DNA of 64,000 nt. Origin: Desmodesmus armatus. Its lineage: Eukaryota; Chlorophyta; Chlorophyceae; Sphaeropleales; Scenedesmaceae. Position numbers and translations under genes: made by a program. Positions 19,586 to 31,900 of this stretch are shown here, in pieces. The notes under the pieces were generated by a model that was given only the letters and a program-made list of their open reading frames with translations, was not told where the DNA came from and made no database searches. The DNA lies in assembly GCA_007449985.2 (NCBI GenBank), contig VIIQ02000709.1:186001-250000 (forward strand), given 5' to 3'. Within the stretch, counting starts at the first letter, position 1. Each line of letters starts with the position of its first letter.

Positions 19586-22500
19586 ATGAGTGCTGCAAAG
19601 CCTCCGAGCGAGCGCACCAAGGTGGTGGTGCGCAACCTGCCGCCCACACTTGGGGCAGAAGCGTTCAAAGAGGTCCTGGACAAGCACATGCCGGCAGACA
19701 CCTACAACTGGCTGCAGTATTACCCTGGCAAAATCAGGTGAGGGTCCACCCTTGCCGCGCCTGTGACAGCTGCAGCTGCGCTCTAGTGCAGTCCAGTCTT
19801 CGGGACTGCAGACATGCAGATGTGCTGTGTTCAGGTTGGCCGAGGCATGCCACCTCCTGTCAAAGGGCACTTTGCAGCAGCTGATATGAGCTGACAGGGG
19901 ACCCCGTGACAGTAGTGTCTTGCAGTGCTTGATTTTGAGCGTATTCTGCAACCCCTAAGCCCAACAGCTTGCAACCCTGGGCACCACACTAACAGCCCCC
20001 CGGCCCCCTCTTCCTGCCCCCCTTGCCCCTGCTCCCCTCCCAGTCCGAAGCGCACAGTGTTCTCGCGCGCGTTCATCAACTTCAACACTGCCCAGGATGT
20101 GCTGGACTTCAAAGCACGCTTTGATGGCCACCTGTTTGTCAGCGCCAGGGGCACACAGTACAGGTGACACATGCCAGCACACCAGCACGCAACAGCAGTC
20201 CTGCAGCAGCAGCCCGGCAGCACACCAAGCGCATGGCCCCACAGAGCAGGCCAAGCTGTGGGCCAACTTGCAGCATGTTGATGTTCCAGCACCCGCTTCA
20301 AGCATGCACGCTGCAGGGCTGGAGTGCTCTGCTGGCCAGCTAATGGTCTCACCTGCTGCTGCTGTGTCCCAACCCAACCCCTCTAGCTCAGCCTTCTGCC
20401 TTCGTCTTGTGTGCTGGCCCCTGCTGCTGCTGGTTGTCTATACCCGCGTGTCAGGTGCACCATTGAGTATGCTCCCTTCCAGAAGGTGCCTGCCACCCGC
20501 ACAAAGAAGCTGGCTATGGAGGGAACCATTGACCAAGGTGGGTTACAGGTTGGTTGTCACCATACTGCACACATACAGCCCTGCCTGCTGTCTTGCTTCC
20601 TGCCTTCAGCTCACAGCCTTGAGGTGTGATACATCAGCCACCTGTTGCATCAGCCCACCCACCCTGTCAGTAACGGCAAGCACTGCATGAGAGGTCAACC
20701 CCAGACATATTTCTGCTCTCTTCGCCCTTCACTTCCTCTTGCACCATCAACACCCCCCCCCCCCCCCACCACCACCACCACCACCACCACTGTCACCAGC
20801 GTCGCCCCTACTACTCTCAACACTCCCATCACTATCAGTTGTCCTGCACCCCCCCCCCCTTCCCTCCCCCCGTTCCTCCCCCCCACCCCCACCCCCGACC
20901 TCGACTACCAGGCGGCTGTCAAGGCCTGGGAGGAGGACCCCCGCCACCAGCATTGCCCCTACCACTCTCACACCATCCCCATCACTCTCAATTGTCCTGA
21001 CACACCATTCTTGCTCCGCCCCCCTCAGACCCTGACTACCAAGAATTTGTCAAGGCTTGGGAGGAGGGGCCCCGCCCCGCCCCCACAGCACAAGCCCTAC
21101 TGGAGGCCCATGAGGCAGCAGCAGCAGAGCAGGCGGCCCCAGTGGTGACTGCCCTCATGGCCTTCCTGCAGCAGCAGTATGAGGCGGGGGGCAGCGCACT
21201 CATGGGGCGCAGGGGCACACGGGGGGGAAGGGCCAGCGGCGCTGGCAGCAGGAGGGAGGCGGCTGGCAGGCTGTCCACTGTGGATGAGGTGGGTGCGATG
21301 GGGGGGGGGGGGGTGGGGGGGTTGAAGGGGCTGAGCAGAGGGAGATGTGTGAAGCGAACATTGTGATACAGGTGTGCGGGGTGTTGTGTTAGCTGCCGGG
21401 CTGTCACTTTTTGTGGATCGAGATGTGGCAGTAGCAGCCTGGTGGTTTGAGTGGTGTACTAGAGGTATTATGTACTGTCACTGCAAGTATGCTGGTCCTG
21501 CAGGACTAGTGCTGCAAGGCTGCTCACAGCCGTACATGACCACTCTTCCTATGCGGCCAACAGTGTAAACCCTCCAGCCAACCTGCGTTGTGTCTATCCT
21601 GCTGCTCACACACTTCTTCTACGCTGCTGCTGTGTACTGTCCTTGCGTGCTGTAGGATGTGGGGCCCAGCAGCAGCAAGGGTTCAAAAGCACGAGGCAGC
21701 AGGAGCAGCAAAGCCGAGACAGCAGCAACAGCCACAGCTGCAGCGGCGGCAGCAGCAGGTGCAGCCACACAAGCGCTCAAGGGCAGCAGCAAGCACAGGT
21801 CTGGCAAGGCTGCTGCTGCTGCTGCAGCTGAACAGCAGCCAGAAGCCAGCCGTAAGCTTGTATCGAGACACAACAGCAGCAGCAGGACAGCCGATGCAGC
21901 AGCAGCAGGGGAGTGAATGCTGGTGACGCAGCCCCCAGCAGCAGCAGCAGCCGGCATGGCAAGCAGCATGCACGAGGTGCACCAGCAGACTCAGCAGCAG
22001 CGGCGGACAGCAGGCGTGGCAGCAGCAGTAGCAAGGGTCGCGGTCACGCACCAGCAGCACACGAGGGCAGTAGTGTGGCCGCATCGCGTGTTGATGATGA
22101 GCAGGAGCGTGCTGCTGCTGCCGCTGCGCTGGCTGCTGCTTCAGCCGCCAATGCTGCCGCTGCTGCTGCCCGTAAGGCTCGTGTGAAGGCGGGACATCAG
22201 GTGTACACACCTGGCGCTGGGGCCGCCTGTTTGCTGCTGCGTTCCAAAAGTCTGCAACAGGGACGCCGCAGGGGCCGGCAGCAGCAAAACGCGGGTGGTG
22301 ATGCTGGCTCGAGTGCTACTGCGCAGCCAACATCAGCAGGAGCAGCAGCAGCAGAGGGTGGCAGCAAAGACAGGGCAGGGGCTGCAGGAGGGACCTCCAA
22401 GCAAAGAGGTCCAGCACCAACAGCAGCAGGCAAGCAGGACAGCAGTACGAGCGGGGGCAGTGGCAGCACAAGGAAGGGCAGCAGAGGGAGCGATGTCACT

Positions 22501-22683
22501 ACTGCTGCTGCTGGTGGTGGTGGGGCCCCAGCAGCAGCAGCTGCACCCCAGGCAGAGGGGCAGGGCGGCGGACGGGGTGGACGGGGTGGCAGGGGTGCGG
22601 GGAGGGGTAGTGGGCGGGCGGGCAGGGGTGGCAGCAGCGGCCAGCAGCAGTGGGTGGCTAAGCCAGCAGACGGCAGCAGCTGA
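19586..22683 (+). CDS. UPF3: UPF3, nonsense-mediated mRNA decay factor
   Basis: Exons 19586-19737, 20044-20163, 20455-20537, 21029-21288, 21656-21851 and 21932-22683 join in frame to 520 residues. The N-terminal half is the Smg4/UPF3 RNP-type domain: KVVVRNLPPTL, SRAFINFNTAQDVLDF, RFDGHLFV, IEYAPFQKVPATRTKK, then the TIDQDPDYQEFVKAWEE end. The rest is disordered, rich in Ser, Ala, Gln and basic residues. It includes HQVYTPGAG, which resembles the exon-junction-complex binding motif of UPF3B, and a Gly/Arg stretch (GGRGGRGGRGAGRG) near the C-terminus. In other eukaryotes UPF3 binds UPF2 through the RNP domain and links the exon junction complex to UPF1. The start ATG sits in a good context directly before the domain. 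The 21852-21931 intron is needed to keep frame and has a GTAAGC donor. Confidence 0.93.
20791..21075 (+). repeat. tandem duplication of a UPF3 exon start with its upstream intron
   Basis: The block about 20791-20935 is repeated at about 20943-21075. Both copies carry intron sequence (GCCCCTAC.ACTCTCA, CATCACT.TCA.TTGTCCTG) followed by the exon start encoding D-Y-Q then VKAWEE. The downstream copy keeps the CTCAG acceptor and is the one used. In the upstream copy the acceptor region is CCCCCG, with no AG, so it is probably silent. Confidence 0.8.
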
Positions 22684-25026
22684 GGTTGCATCCTGCAATG
22701 CAGGTGTTGGCATCAGCCCAGATTGGCTGTAGGTTGTTGTGGTTGGACAGCAGAGCACAGCACAGGGGTGCTTAGCACAAGGGTCAGCAGCTGCTGCACG
22801 TGTGGTAAGGCAATTTTTGGAAGGGGGTGGGGACCAGCAACAACAGCAGTATCCCTGCCGCTAGGGCGGCATTAGGGAGTGGGGCATTGCACCTGAGCAG
22901 CAGCCCACAAGGGACCAAAGCTGACGTGACAGTTAGCTGATGGGAGGCGTTGCACTCCATCGCACTTGAACGTTGACAGGTGCTGCAGCTGTGTTGCTCT
23001 CCTGGGTGCTGGTAGCATCACCTCTTGAGGCGAACCGTGTGCCCTGTGGGATACTGGGTGTGATGTTGGTTGTGCCAATGCGCAGCGGATGTTGTGGGCC
23101 GAAGCTGTTGCCACTGTGACAAGGGTCTTGGGGGTCTGACCATGTCTGTAGTGGTTGACTGGGCCATGGAGGGTTGCAGGTGTGTTATCGAGCTAACAGT
23201 CCAACCATTCGCTGTGTTATCGAGCTAACAGCCCAACCAAAGCCACTGCCTTTTTGCATCAATGGGGCTTCTGGCTTCAGCTTGCGAAGGCAGCACCTGC
23301 AACTTGCCCACATATGTGTCTGCTGAGCTTGTCAGCTGCTGTCACATGCATGTATGCTTGAGCTGTATAGCCTTCTGTCCTGTTATGTTGCAAGCAGCCT
23401 TGCAGCAGCCTGAATTCTTTGATTACTTTAGCCACCTTGCACTGCTGGCTGTTTTGAGCTTCTAAAGCACATCGCTGCTCACTTGCAAGCTGCATTGTGG
23501 CTATGGCCAGCTTGAATTGGGGCTGTTGCTGGCATGCTGGCTGCAACCTTCGTCAGATGTGTGGAGGCATGTTTGATGTGTTGTCAGGAAGAGGAGGGTG
23601 GATGCTGAATCTCAACTGCGGGACTGACAGGTGATAATTGCCTTATTACTGCGCCATGTTCAACCTCGTACTTGGTGCTGCGCAGCTGGCTGTATTGCTG
23701 TAGTAAGATCGCAGAGGCTGAAGCTGTCGTGTGCCAAATAGCAACACAGCCAGCTGGCCACTGCCAGCTACTCACAACTCTGTGGGATGCAGAAACTTGA
23801 GGCAGTTTGAATCTGGCAGCTGTTTGAAGCACGCATAGTGCACCCACACACCTGCAGTATCACATATCCACACCCGCGCAAAGTGGTTCAGACAGACTGT
23901 GTTACATTCAAGGCAGCAACCACTGTCACTGCACCTTGAGTAGAGGCAGATACCCTAGACAACAACGAACAGCATCTGCTGTATTCGTCACCGCCAGCCC
24001 CACAGCATACTGTAGGTAGTAAGACTAAGCGAGCCAGCCCTTGACTACACACAACAGGTGCTGAAACCACCAGTCTCAGAAGTCAGCGCAAGCCTGGTCA
24101 CAGGCGGAATGCACACTGCTGAGATGATCGAGCCCTGCTGAGGGACGTTAGCAATCCACCAAACACAAAGCAAGCCCCCCTTGCGCACACGCACACTCAA
24201 TCCTGCGAGTCCCACATTGTGAGGACGATTTACTAGCCAGCCCAGCTCAGTAGCCAAGCTGTAACACGCCCGTGCCTGTCGCAAACACCAGGCACACACC
24301 AATCAATGAAGGGGAACTCTCCAACACTCTCCCTGCAGCAGACGAAACACTTTCAGCCCCTTGGGGCGCGAGCACGCAGCACGACCAGCTGATCAGGCAG
24401 CTAGCGGTTAAAGCAGCAGCTGCCATCCACAGCAGCAGCAACAGAAAAGCGCGCAAGAGGCAGAACGCTTCAGGAGCGCCCAGGGCCCTCATCTCGCATA
24501 CAGCAGCAAAACGCACGCAGCCCAACAGCGGGGCCGTGCGCCGAGTCAACACCATGATCAAACACTGCAAATGATCCCCTCACCCAAATGCCCCGAGCTG
24601 ACCCCACGTGCACATGGCAGATGAACCCACAGTGTTCAGAACAGCCAACCCATCGCCCCGCCCGCCCTGCATACACACACATCCCACACACGCACACTGC
24701 AGACCATGTTCTCTCTGCTGAAACGAGATGTGCGAGGGTGACAACATGTGATCGCGTCCCACGACGCAAAACAGTCAATATGAGAGTCAAAAGTGTACAC
24801 AGTCAAAAATGCGAAATCGCTGCTGCAGCTGTACACGAAACTGTGAAGGGGTCACAGGAGTGGACAGCAGAGAAAGGAAGTAAGGCCCACTACGGCGGGT
24901 GTTGAGGAACACAGCAGCGCGAGCACCATGCACACGTGCTGCAGCACCACACAGGTACAATGGCAGGCAGCAGAGGCAGTCGCAGCCCCTGCCGACTGAC
25001 CATCCAGCTTATACCCCCATGCTGGC
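22684..25026. other. intergenic stretch after UPF3
   Basis: No supported gene. A 27-base unit starting TGTGTTATCGAGCTAACA occurs at about 23181 and again at about 23213. A reading frame at 24272-24574 (plus) encodes a basic, Ala-rich 100-residue peptide with no recognised domain; I could not decide whether it is real. CA-rich sequence at 24660-24700 looks like a simple repeat. Confidence 0.4.
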
Positions 25027-26972
25027 TCACAGAGCTGAAGCCGGCAAGGGGGAGCTTGGCCAACTGCTGGCAACAGCTGCCGGTGCAGCCTTGCGCTGCT
25101 GCATGGCTCCTGCGCCCAGCTTGCCAAGCTGTTGCTGCTGCTGCATGTAGAGCAGCTGCTGCTGCTGGCAGATGCTGTCAGTAGAGCTGGAGGGCCAGGA
25201 GCTCAGAGGCTCGCGAGCAAGCTCACGAGGCGAGTCCTGCATGCCGTCGTGCGTCTGCTCCGACGATGTGCTGGTCTCATGCGGGCTGGCGTCGCATGCA
25301 GCTGAAGCATTCTCAGCGACGAGCTGCTTGCCTGCTGCCAGCGCAACTGCTGCTGCTGCATCAGACACCTGAAGTACAATGCTGGATGCCTTGGCGGGAT
25401 GCACGGGGGTTGCCGGCGCAGGGTGCTGCAGCGCGGCGGCAGCCTCCTTATGCTGCAGCAGCTGGACCTTGGCTGGTGCCGGCTGCTGCTGGGTGTTCTC
25501 CTGCTGCAATGGCCGCAGGGGTCGCTCCTGCAACACAGGCTGCGCCTGTGCTGGCAATAGGCACTGCTGCTGCTGATCAGCCAGAACACCAGACTGCTGG
25601 TGCTCTAACTGCGCCATGAGCTGCCCTGGCTGCTCCAGGGTTGCACCGGCTGCTGCTGCTGCTGCGGTAGCTTGGCTGGCTGCTGCTTCAGCCGCGGTAG
25701 GCTGCAACACAGCCTGCCACTGCGCCATGCTGGTGCGTCGCAGCCTGCTGCTGCGGCGCCCCTTGACAGCCACCTGCAGCGGCCATGGCACCGGCAGCAC
25801 GCGCAGCTGCACTGGCTCGGAACCGCTGCCATCAGACAGCCGCCGCTGCTGCTGCTGGTAACCAGCTGCGTCGTGACTGCAGCTGCTGCTGCTAGGCGAC
25901 ACAAGCGAGCTGCTTGCAAACCTCTGCTGCTGTTCGGCAGTAGCAGCAGCTGCGGCTGCGGCGGCTGCTGCAGCAGCGGCAGCAGCTGCCAAGCCGGGCG
26001 TGACATGCCGGCTGTACTGCTGCTGCTGCTGCTTGGTTGCACTGCCAGAGTGTGCAGGCTCCGCAAAACTGCAGTTGCGTGGCCTGTACTGTCCGTTCAG
26101 CAGCTTCGCCCGCTTCTGCGCTGCGTCCATGCCCTGCTCCGCTGGCAGCTGCTTGAAGACTGGCGCTGGCGCGCAGGTGTCTGGGAAGTAAACCTCCCTC
26201 CTCACAGTCTGCTGCTGCATGCCGTACCCAGTTGCTTGCCACAACTGCAGGCGACAGGTGAAAGTAGCAGTGCACACATACGAACATTAGGTGCGTTGCA
26301 TGCGAGTTGCTGACTGTGTGGGCGGCTACAAGACACGCCCCCAGTCTGACAATGACCTGCAACTGCTGCTGCTCACCGATGCTCACACAACAGACGCAAA
26401 AAGGTAGCGTGGCACCAACCCACCGCTGCTGCCCATCCCAACTTGACATGCCTAACACATTTCGCCCGGATGGTTCAGACGCTGGCCTCTATGTGAACAC
26501 CGAGGACACGGCCGGGAAACTTTCAATGCCTCCAGTGTTGCTTGGGATCAACAAACACACAGCCGGGTTTTGCTGTTCACTGCAGGCCCCTGCTGTTCCT
26601 AACATCTGACGTACTCAGACATTTGATGGCGGCTGTAAGGCTGCTACAACAGAGGTTCGTCCAGCACTGTGGTCTGACCAACGCCAGGACCAGCTGGAGA
26701 TGTATGAACCCCTGCTGCTTCCTCCCCCGACCTTCCCAATCGTGACCTCCCCTGGCATGCCCTATACTCTGCCCACCTGTGCACTGTATAGAAAGGAGGG
26801 CGGAGGCTGCTGAGTGCTGCAGCTGCTGCTGGACCCCACAGCAGTACTGGTGGCTGTCTCCGCAGCATGCTGGGACGGCTGCTGCTGAGTGTGCTTTTTG
26901 CTGATCTTCAAACGAAGCACTTTGGTGCCATTCTTAACACCGGTCGGCAAGTTGCGGGGCAGTTCAGACGGC
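25027..26972 (-). CDS. unrecognised Gln/Ala-rich protein, 5' end not found
   Basis: Two exons are clear: 26776-26972 and 25027-26244, the second ending in TGA at 25027-25029. They join as SLYSAQ-type sequence (FLYSAQ, then LWQATGYGMQQQ). The upstream exon has a short basic motif (NGTKVLRLKISKKH). The second begins with a more ordered segment (VRREVYFPDTCAPAPVFKQL, then AQKRAKLLNGQYRPRNCSF) and continues into a 15-residue Ala run, Gln runs, and a Ser/Thr-rich end. A probable first exon lies above 26972, across a CCGCAG acceptor, but no start could be chosen. No family recognised. A nuclear, disordered regulator is one possibility and only an inference. Confidence 0.6.
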
Positions 26973-28927
26973 CTGCGGCAAGCATACACACAGCAGACAT
27001 GAGCATGGGGCACCTCAGGCCTCTACAGCTGAAAAACGAGAATGATGCCAAGCGACAAAGCAGAACGACGCTGCCATCCCCGTCTCTTGGCCAGCAAGCC
27101 TCGGGCGATGGGTGCAAAGACTGCCGCGGAGTTTGCAAGCTGCCAGCCATGTCTGGGGCCCGCACAGAACGCGGAAACGACAAGGAAGGCCTCAACAGGG
27201 CCAACCGAGCGCCCATGAGTGCGCTGGCGTGTGAGGCAGGGATGTGATGTTGCTGCAGCTAGCGCTAGAGCGCTGACGGACCACTTCAAGCGTTTGATAT
27301 GCTGCAATAAAAGCTCTGGAAGCCAGCTCCCGAGCTCTGAGGGCGTGTAGCTGCCGATGCCTACCTCATGCAGGCTCCAGCGAGCGCTGAGAGGGCCCTG
27401 AGGCGCCAAAACCGGTGGAATAAGAGGGACTGAAGCCCTTTGCAGTCCAAACGGGCGGGGAAGGAACCTGGGTGGACGTGCGGGATGTTGCATGCAAACA
27501 CCTCGAAACGAAATTTAGGGACGTGATATCCTGTGGAATGTTGCTGGCCAACAGGGAGGGTATGGATGGCCTTCTGGCCAGTTTTTTCCTAGGCCCTGAC
27601 TCAAAACCCTCGCTCAGTGTGACAGGACAAGAGAACATGAATTTCACTTTCCAGATGGTTTTGACGACGTTCTCGAGCTTTGACGACGTTTGCTGCTGAG
27701 CGCACGTCAAGCGTCGTCATCCTCCCCAGTCACACACATGGGCCTATGTCTGTGTGTTTTGCTATCGGACCATATCACTGATGACTCCTGAAGCTCGGCA
27801 TGGGGATAGCCGGGATCCTACTGCCCCAAGCCGGGAACACTTTGTGGGGCGCTGCCAAGCTGTCGACCGGCCCATTGGGCCATCACGAATATTCCAGCTT
27901 ATTGACAGATTAGTGCTGCACAATAGCAGCAGTCAACGCCCCCCACACAGCTACCTTCTGTTTCAGACCCACTCCCACACTGTCCCACAACCTGTGCAGT
28001 ATGGAGTAGTCCTGGATGTCTGGCAGACCAAGTACCACAGAAGCTGCAAGTTGTAGGCTCTATTTGGAGGTATAGCTTGCAGAGCAGCCTGCCTGCCCTG
28101 GCACCATGCTTGGGTCAGGTGAAAGCCCATGCACACCGTAGACTTCGCGATGGGGCATGCAGAACGGGGGATTTAGCAGTTGCAGAAACCCATTGGTTGC
28201 AAGAACCCACTACTTGCAGAAACCATCGTGCATTTGCAGAGCCGTGTGCAAGGGCTGCATAGAACAGTGAATGGAAGTGCCAGTGGTGAAGTTTGACTGC
28301 TCTCAGGGCATGAAACACGACAGCAGGCAGGCTTGCCACAATCAATCAGCGACTTACAGCATACCCCTCGCCAGCTAAGGCTGCACAAGAGACCTTGAGC
28401 CCCTATACTATGCTTGTGTGCAGAGTCCAGCGACCATCTCCCCCCCCCCCCCCCAACCTGCCTCGCAGTTCGATCATCACGTATGACAGGCAATTGCATC
28501 AAGCACCAGCATGATTTCTACTTTTACATCAGTCAAACACAAACCTCCACACAGCAGCGTGCATAGGACGCTGCAACGTGCATAGCACGCTGCAATGGCT
28601 CAGCAGAACCACCCTGGACACACATCCTCCTGACACTGCTGCTGCCACTGTGCACGGCACATGATGCACACCCCTGGGGGCTCCTTTGAATGGTGGCACA
28701 TGCCCTGTAATCAGCCACTCGCATTTGTTCATTGCTCTGCCCACAGACTGCCTGCTTGCATGGGCGTCATGCACACCCCTGCGACAGCGCACACACTCCA
28801 GGGTAGCGTCTCCCTCCCCCCACCCCCCATACACCAACACCACAGCATACACACATCTCCCATGTTCTCGATCTGTCAACGCACACACACCCTCTTCCTC
28901 CACTCCCCTGTGGTATCAAGCGCTGGC
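26973..28927. other. intergenic stretch, possible 5' exon of the preceding minus-strand gene
   Basis: Short reading frames on both strands show no recognisable domain. One open stretch at 27472-27699 (plus) has no ATG start and was not called. A 14-base C run lies at 28441-28454. The missing first exon or exons of the 25-27 kb minus-strand gene should lie here. Confidence 0.35.
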
Positions 28928-31900
28928 CTAGCCTGCAGCCTGCCCTTCTGTGGCCTGTGCCTCTGCCCCAGGCGCCGCCTGGCAGTCGTCCAGGCCATAC
29001 TTTGCTGCGTGCTCCATCAGCTTCAGGCCCAGCGCCTTGATGCGCGTCTCCAGCATAGGGTTGTACAGCCGTGCTGTGCGGCTGTTCTGGATGGCCACCT
29101 TGACACGCAGCTCCTGCAGGCTGTCCTGCAGGGCCAGACCCTGGATGCGCAGCTGCAGCAGCAGGGGGCACACATGGAAAACACCGCAGCAGCAGCGGCA
29201 GCAGCAAACAGGCACAAGCTTTGGGATTGGGGCCAGGATAGCGCTCCACATACATGAGTTCTACTGAAATAGCGTCCTTTGGCGGGAGTCTGCTGGCAGT
29301 CGACATCCACCGCAAGTGCACACCAACCCAGGAGGACCAACCAGCCAATGAGGCATGCTGAGCAGCATAACTTCCAGGTGTCCCTAGCTTTGTCCTGATT
29401 TCAAGGGTGCAAGTTTTGTCTGTCCTTGTGCCAAGTGAACAGCTGCCACGTCCCACGGGATCAGCAAGGCCTTACCTCTTCCAGTCTGTTCAGTGGCTCC
29501 TGCAGCAGCTTGCTGGCTGGAGGGGGCAGAGGGGAGCCAGGCAAGACAACACCCCCCACCACGCACACGCCACCTGCTGCCAGGCCGGCACTGCCCTCAC
29601 TATCACAACCCAGTGACCCCTCATTGCCTGCCCTACCGCCAGGAGCACCCATGCCCGCACCGCTGCTGCTGCCGCCACCAAAACCTGCACTGACGCTGCT
29701 GCCGGCCATCGCTGCTGCTGCACCATCTGCCCCTGTTCCCCCAGCGCCGCCACCCAGCACGGTAGCTGACTTGGGAGGCAGTGGAGCAGCAACCAGGGCA
29801 CTGCCACGCAGGGAGTCAACAGCCATTGCTGCAGGTGCTCCAGCAGCTACGCCTGCTGAGGCGCGTACTGCCAGGTCAATCTGCTGCTCAGCCAGGCCCG
29901 TGGGTGCTGCCTTGGGGGAGGGGTCAGCAACAGCCTCACCCCTGGCGGCCGCAACACCCACAACTGCTGGTGCTGGTCTGTCCGCCAAGCCAGCAGCAGT
30001 AGCAGCAGGTGTACTGCCAACTGCAGGAGCCTGGGAACCATCTGGGTTGGGCTCTGGCTTGTGCTGCTTCAGAATGGGCTGCTGCAGGCTGCTGCCGAAC
30101 CTCTTGACCCTGCCACCGCCGCTGACCCCACCCCCACCACCACCTGTAGCCCTGCTGCCAGCCAGGAAGTGCCTGCCACCACTACCTGCTCCGCCAGTGC
30201 TGCCAGCAGCAGTAGCCGCTGCTGCCGCTGAGCCTGGGAAGAAGCTGCGCTGCTGAGGCTGCGCAACAGGGTTGCCGCCTGTGGCAGTAGCCGCTGCAGG
30301 GGGTGCTGCGATCGCTGCCACCCGGGGCTTGCTCATGCTGCTGCTGGCCTTGAAGCCTGTGTGTGCGCTGCTGGTGCTGCTAGGCAGGGAGCTGCGGCCG
30401 GCCACAGCAGCAGCAGGAGCCTTGGCACCTGCAGCAGCATCTGCACTGCCGAGGTTGGTGCCTGCTGGTGTTGCTGCAGGGTGGGGAGGCAGGACAGGCC
30501 CCTGCTTGCTGTAGATGGCACCGCCAGTGCCACCAGCAGCAGCAGCAGTGGGAGCCTTGCGGGTCAGGAAGGACCCCCTGGGGGCAGGAGCACCGCTTGC
30601 TGTCACCAGACCAGCACCTGCTGCTGCTGCTGCAGGCAGGGGGACGGCTGGCTTGTGTGCTGAAGGGGCAGGAAGCAGGCCTGGCATGTTGGGCTGGGTG
30701 CTGTTGCTGGAAGGTGTGCTGACCATGGGTGCTGCTGCCTCCTTGGAGCCTGTGCCTGCAGCCAGTGAGGTGGCAGTGAGCCCAGTGTGCTGGCTGAGCA
30801 GGGCTGCAGGACGCACTGCTGCTGATGCTGAGGGAAGGCCCGTTGCTGCTGCTGCTGCTGTTGGTGCTGCAGCAGCACTGGGAGCAGCTGCAATGGTTGC
30901 AGAGGCCAGGGGCTGAGGCTGCTGGGGTGTGCTGGCCGGTTTGCTTGCAGCAGCTGCTGCTGCAACTGGCAGACCCCTGTCACCACCCATGGGCAAAAGC
31001 ACAGGCTCTGCAGTTGTTGCAGGAGAGTCTGAGCAAGCAGCAGCAGCAGCAGCCGCAGCCGTAGCCGCAGCAGCCAGACCAGCAGCAGCCGCAGAGGCAG
31101 CTGCTGCCTGGTTGACTGCCTCTGCCTGCTCGCTGACTGCTGCTGCCTGGCCTGTGCTTGCCTCTGCTGCTGCTGGTGGAGCCGCTGCAGGCATGGTGGC
31201 TACCTCAAGGCACTCAGCAGAAGCTGCTGCTGCTGGCAGTGGTGAAACTGCTGCTGCTGCTGCTGGCTGTGATGCTGCTGTCTTGACAGGTGCAACAGCA
31301 GGTGCTGCCATGGCATCTGCTGCTGGCATGGGCTCTGAGATGTCTGCCGCTGCACCAGCCGCTGCTGGGTCTGCTGGTGCAGGCTCAGGTGCTGCCTGCA
31401 GGGGGCCAGCTGCCTCCTGAGGCTCTGCAGGTGCCTGATCAGCTGGTATGAGTGCTGCTGCTGTCACAGCCTGCACAGCGTCTGCACCTGTGACTGTTCC
31501 TGCTGCTGCTGTTGGTGCTGACGCCTCAGCTGCTGGTGCAGTTGGAGTAGCAGACCCGCCTGCTGCTGCTGCTGCTGCTGCTGGCATGTCGACAGGGGCT
31601 GGCGGGGCAGCTGCGTCTTCAGGAGTGACGCTGGGCCCGTCTACAGCAGACTTGATAGGAGGGATGTCTGCAGCCACCTCTGCCACTGGCTGCATGGGAG
31701 TGCCAGCCTGCTCACTCACGGGGCTTAGAACAGGAAGGCCCTGCACACCTGTAGGGACATGGGTGGAAGAGAATGGTAAAACGCAGCTCGCAATTGGCCA
31801 GAGAAGTTGCATTGATACATGCTGCAAAGCAGCAATACACCCACTGGGCTTTGCCCAAGCGCTGACAGCAACCTGAGATTGCTTTCATCTTGATGCGGTG

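Noticed and set aside
25266..26313. Plus-strand Leu/Cys-rich reading frames over the 25-26 kb gene
   Set aside because: Same antisense effect of CTG repeats. The minus strand has a continuous frame with a proper stop and a phase-correct upstream exon.
27472..27699. Possible 75-residue plus-strand gene
   Set aside because: No ATG start, no recognised domain and no exon context; it may be chance.
29426..31876. Several plus-strand Ala-rich frames over the Ala/Pro-rich gene
   Set aside because: GCN/NGC repeats give Ala on both strands. Only the minus strand has a 788-codon open frame and a matching donor to the last exon.
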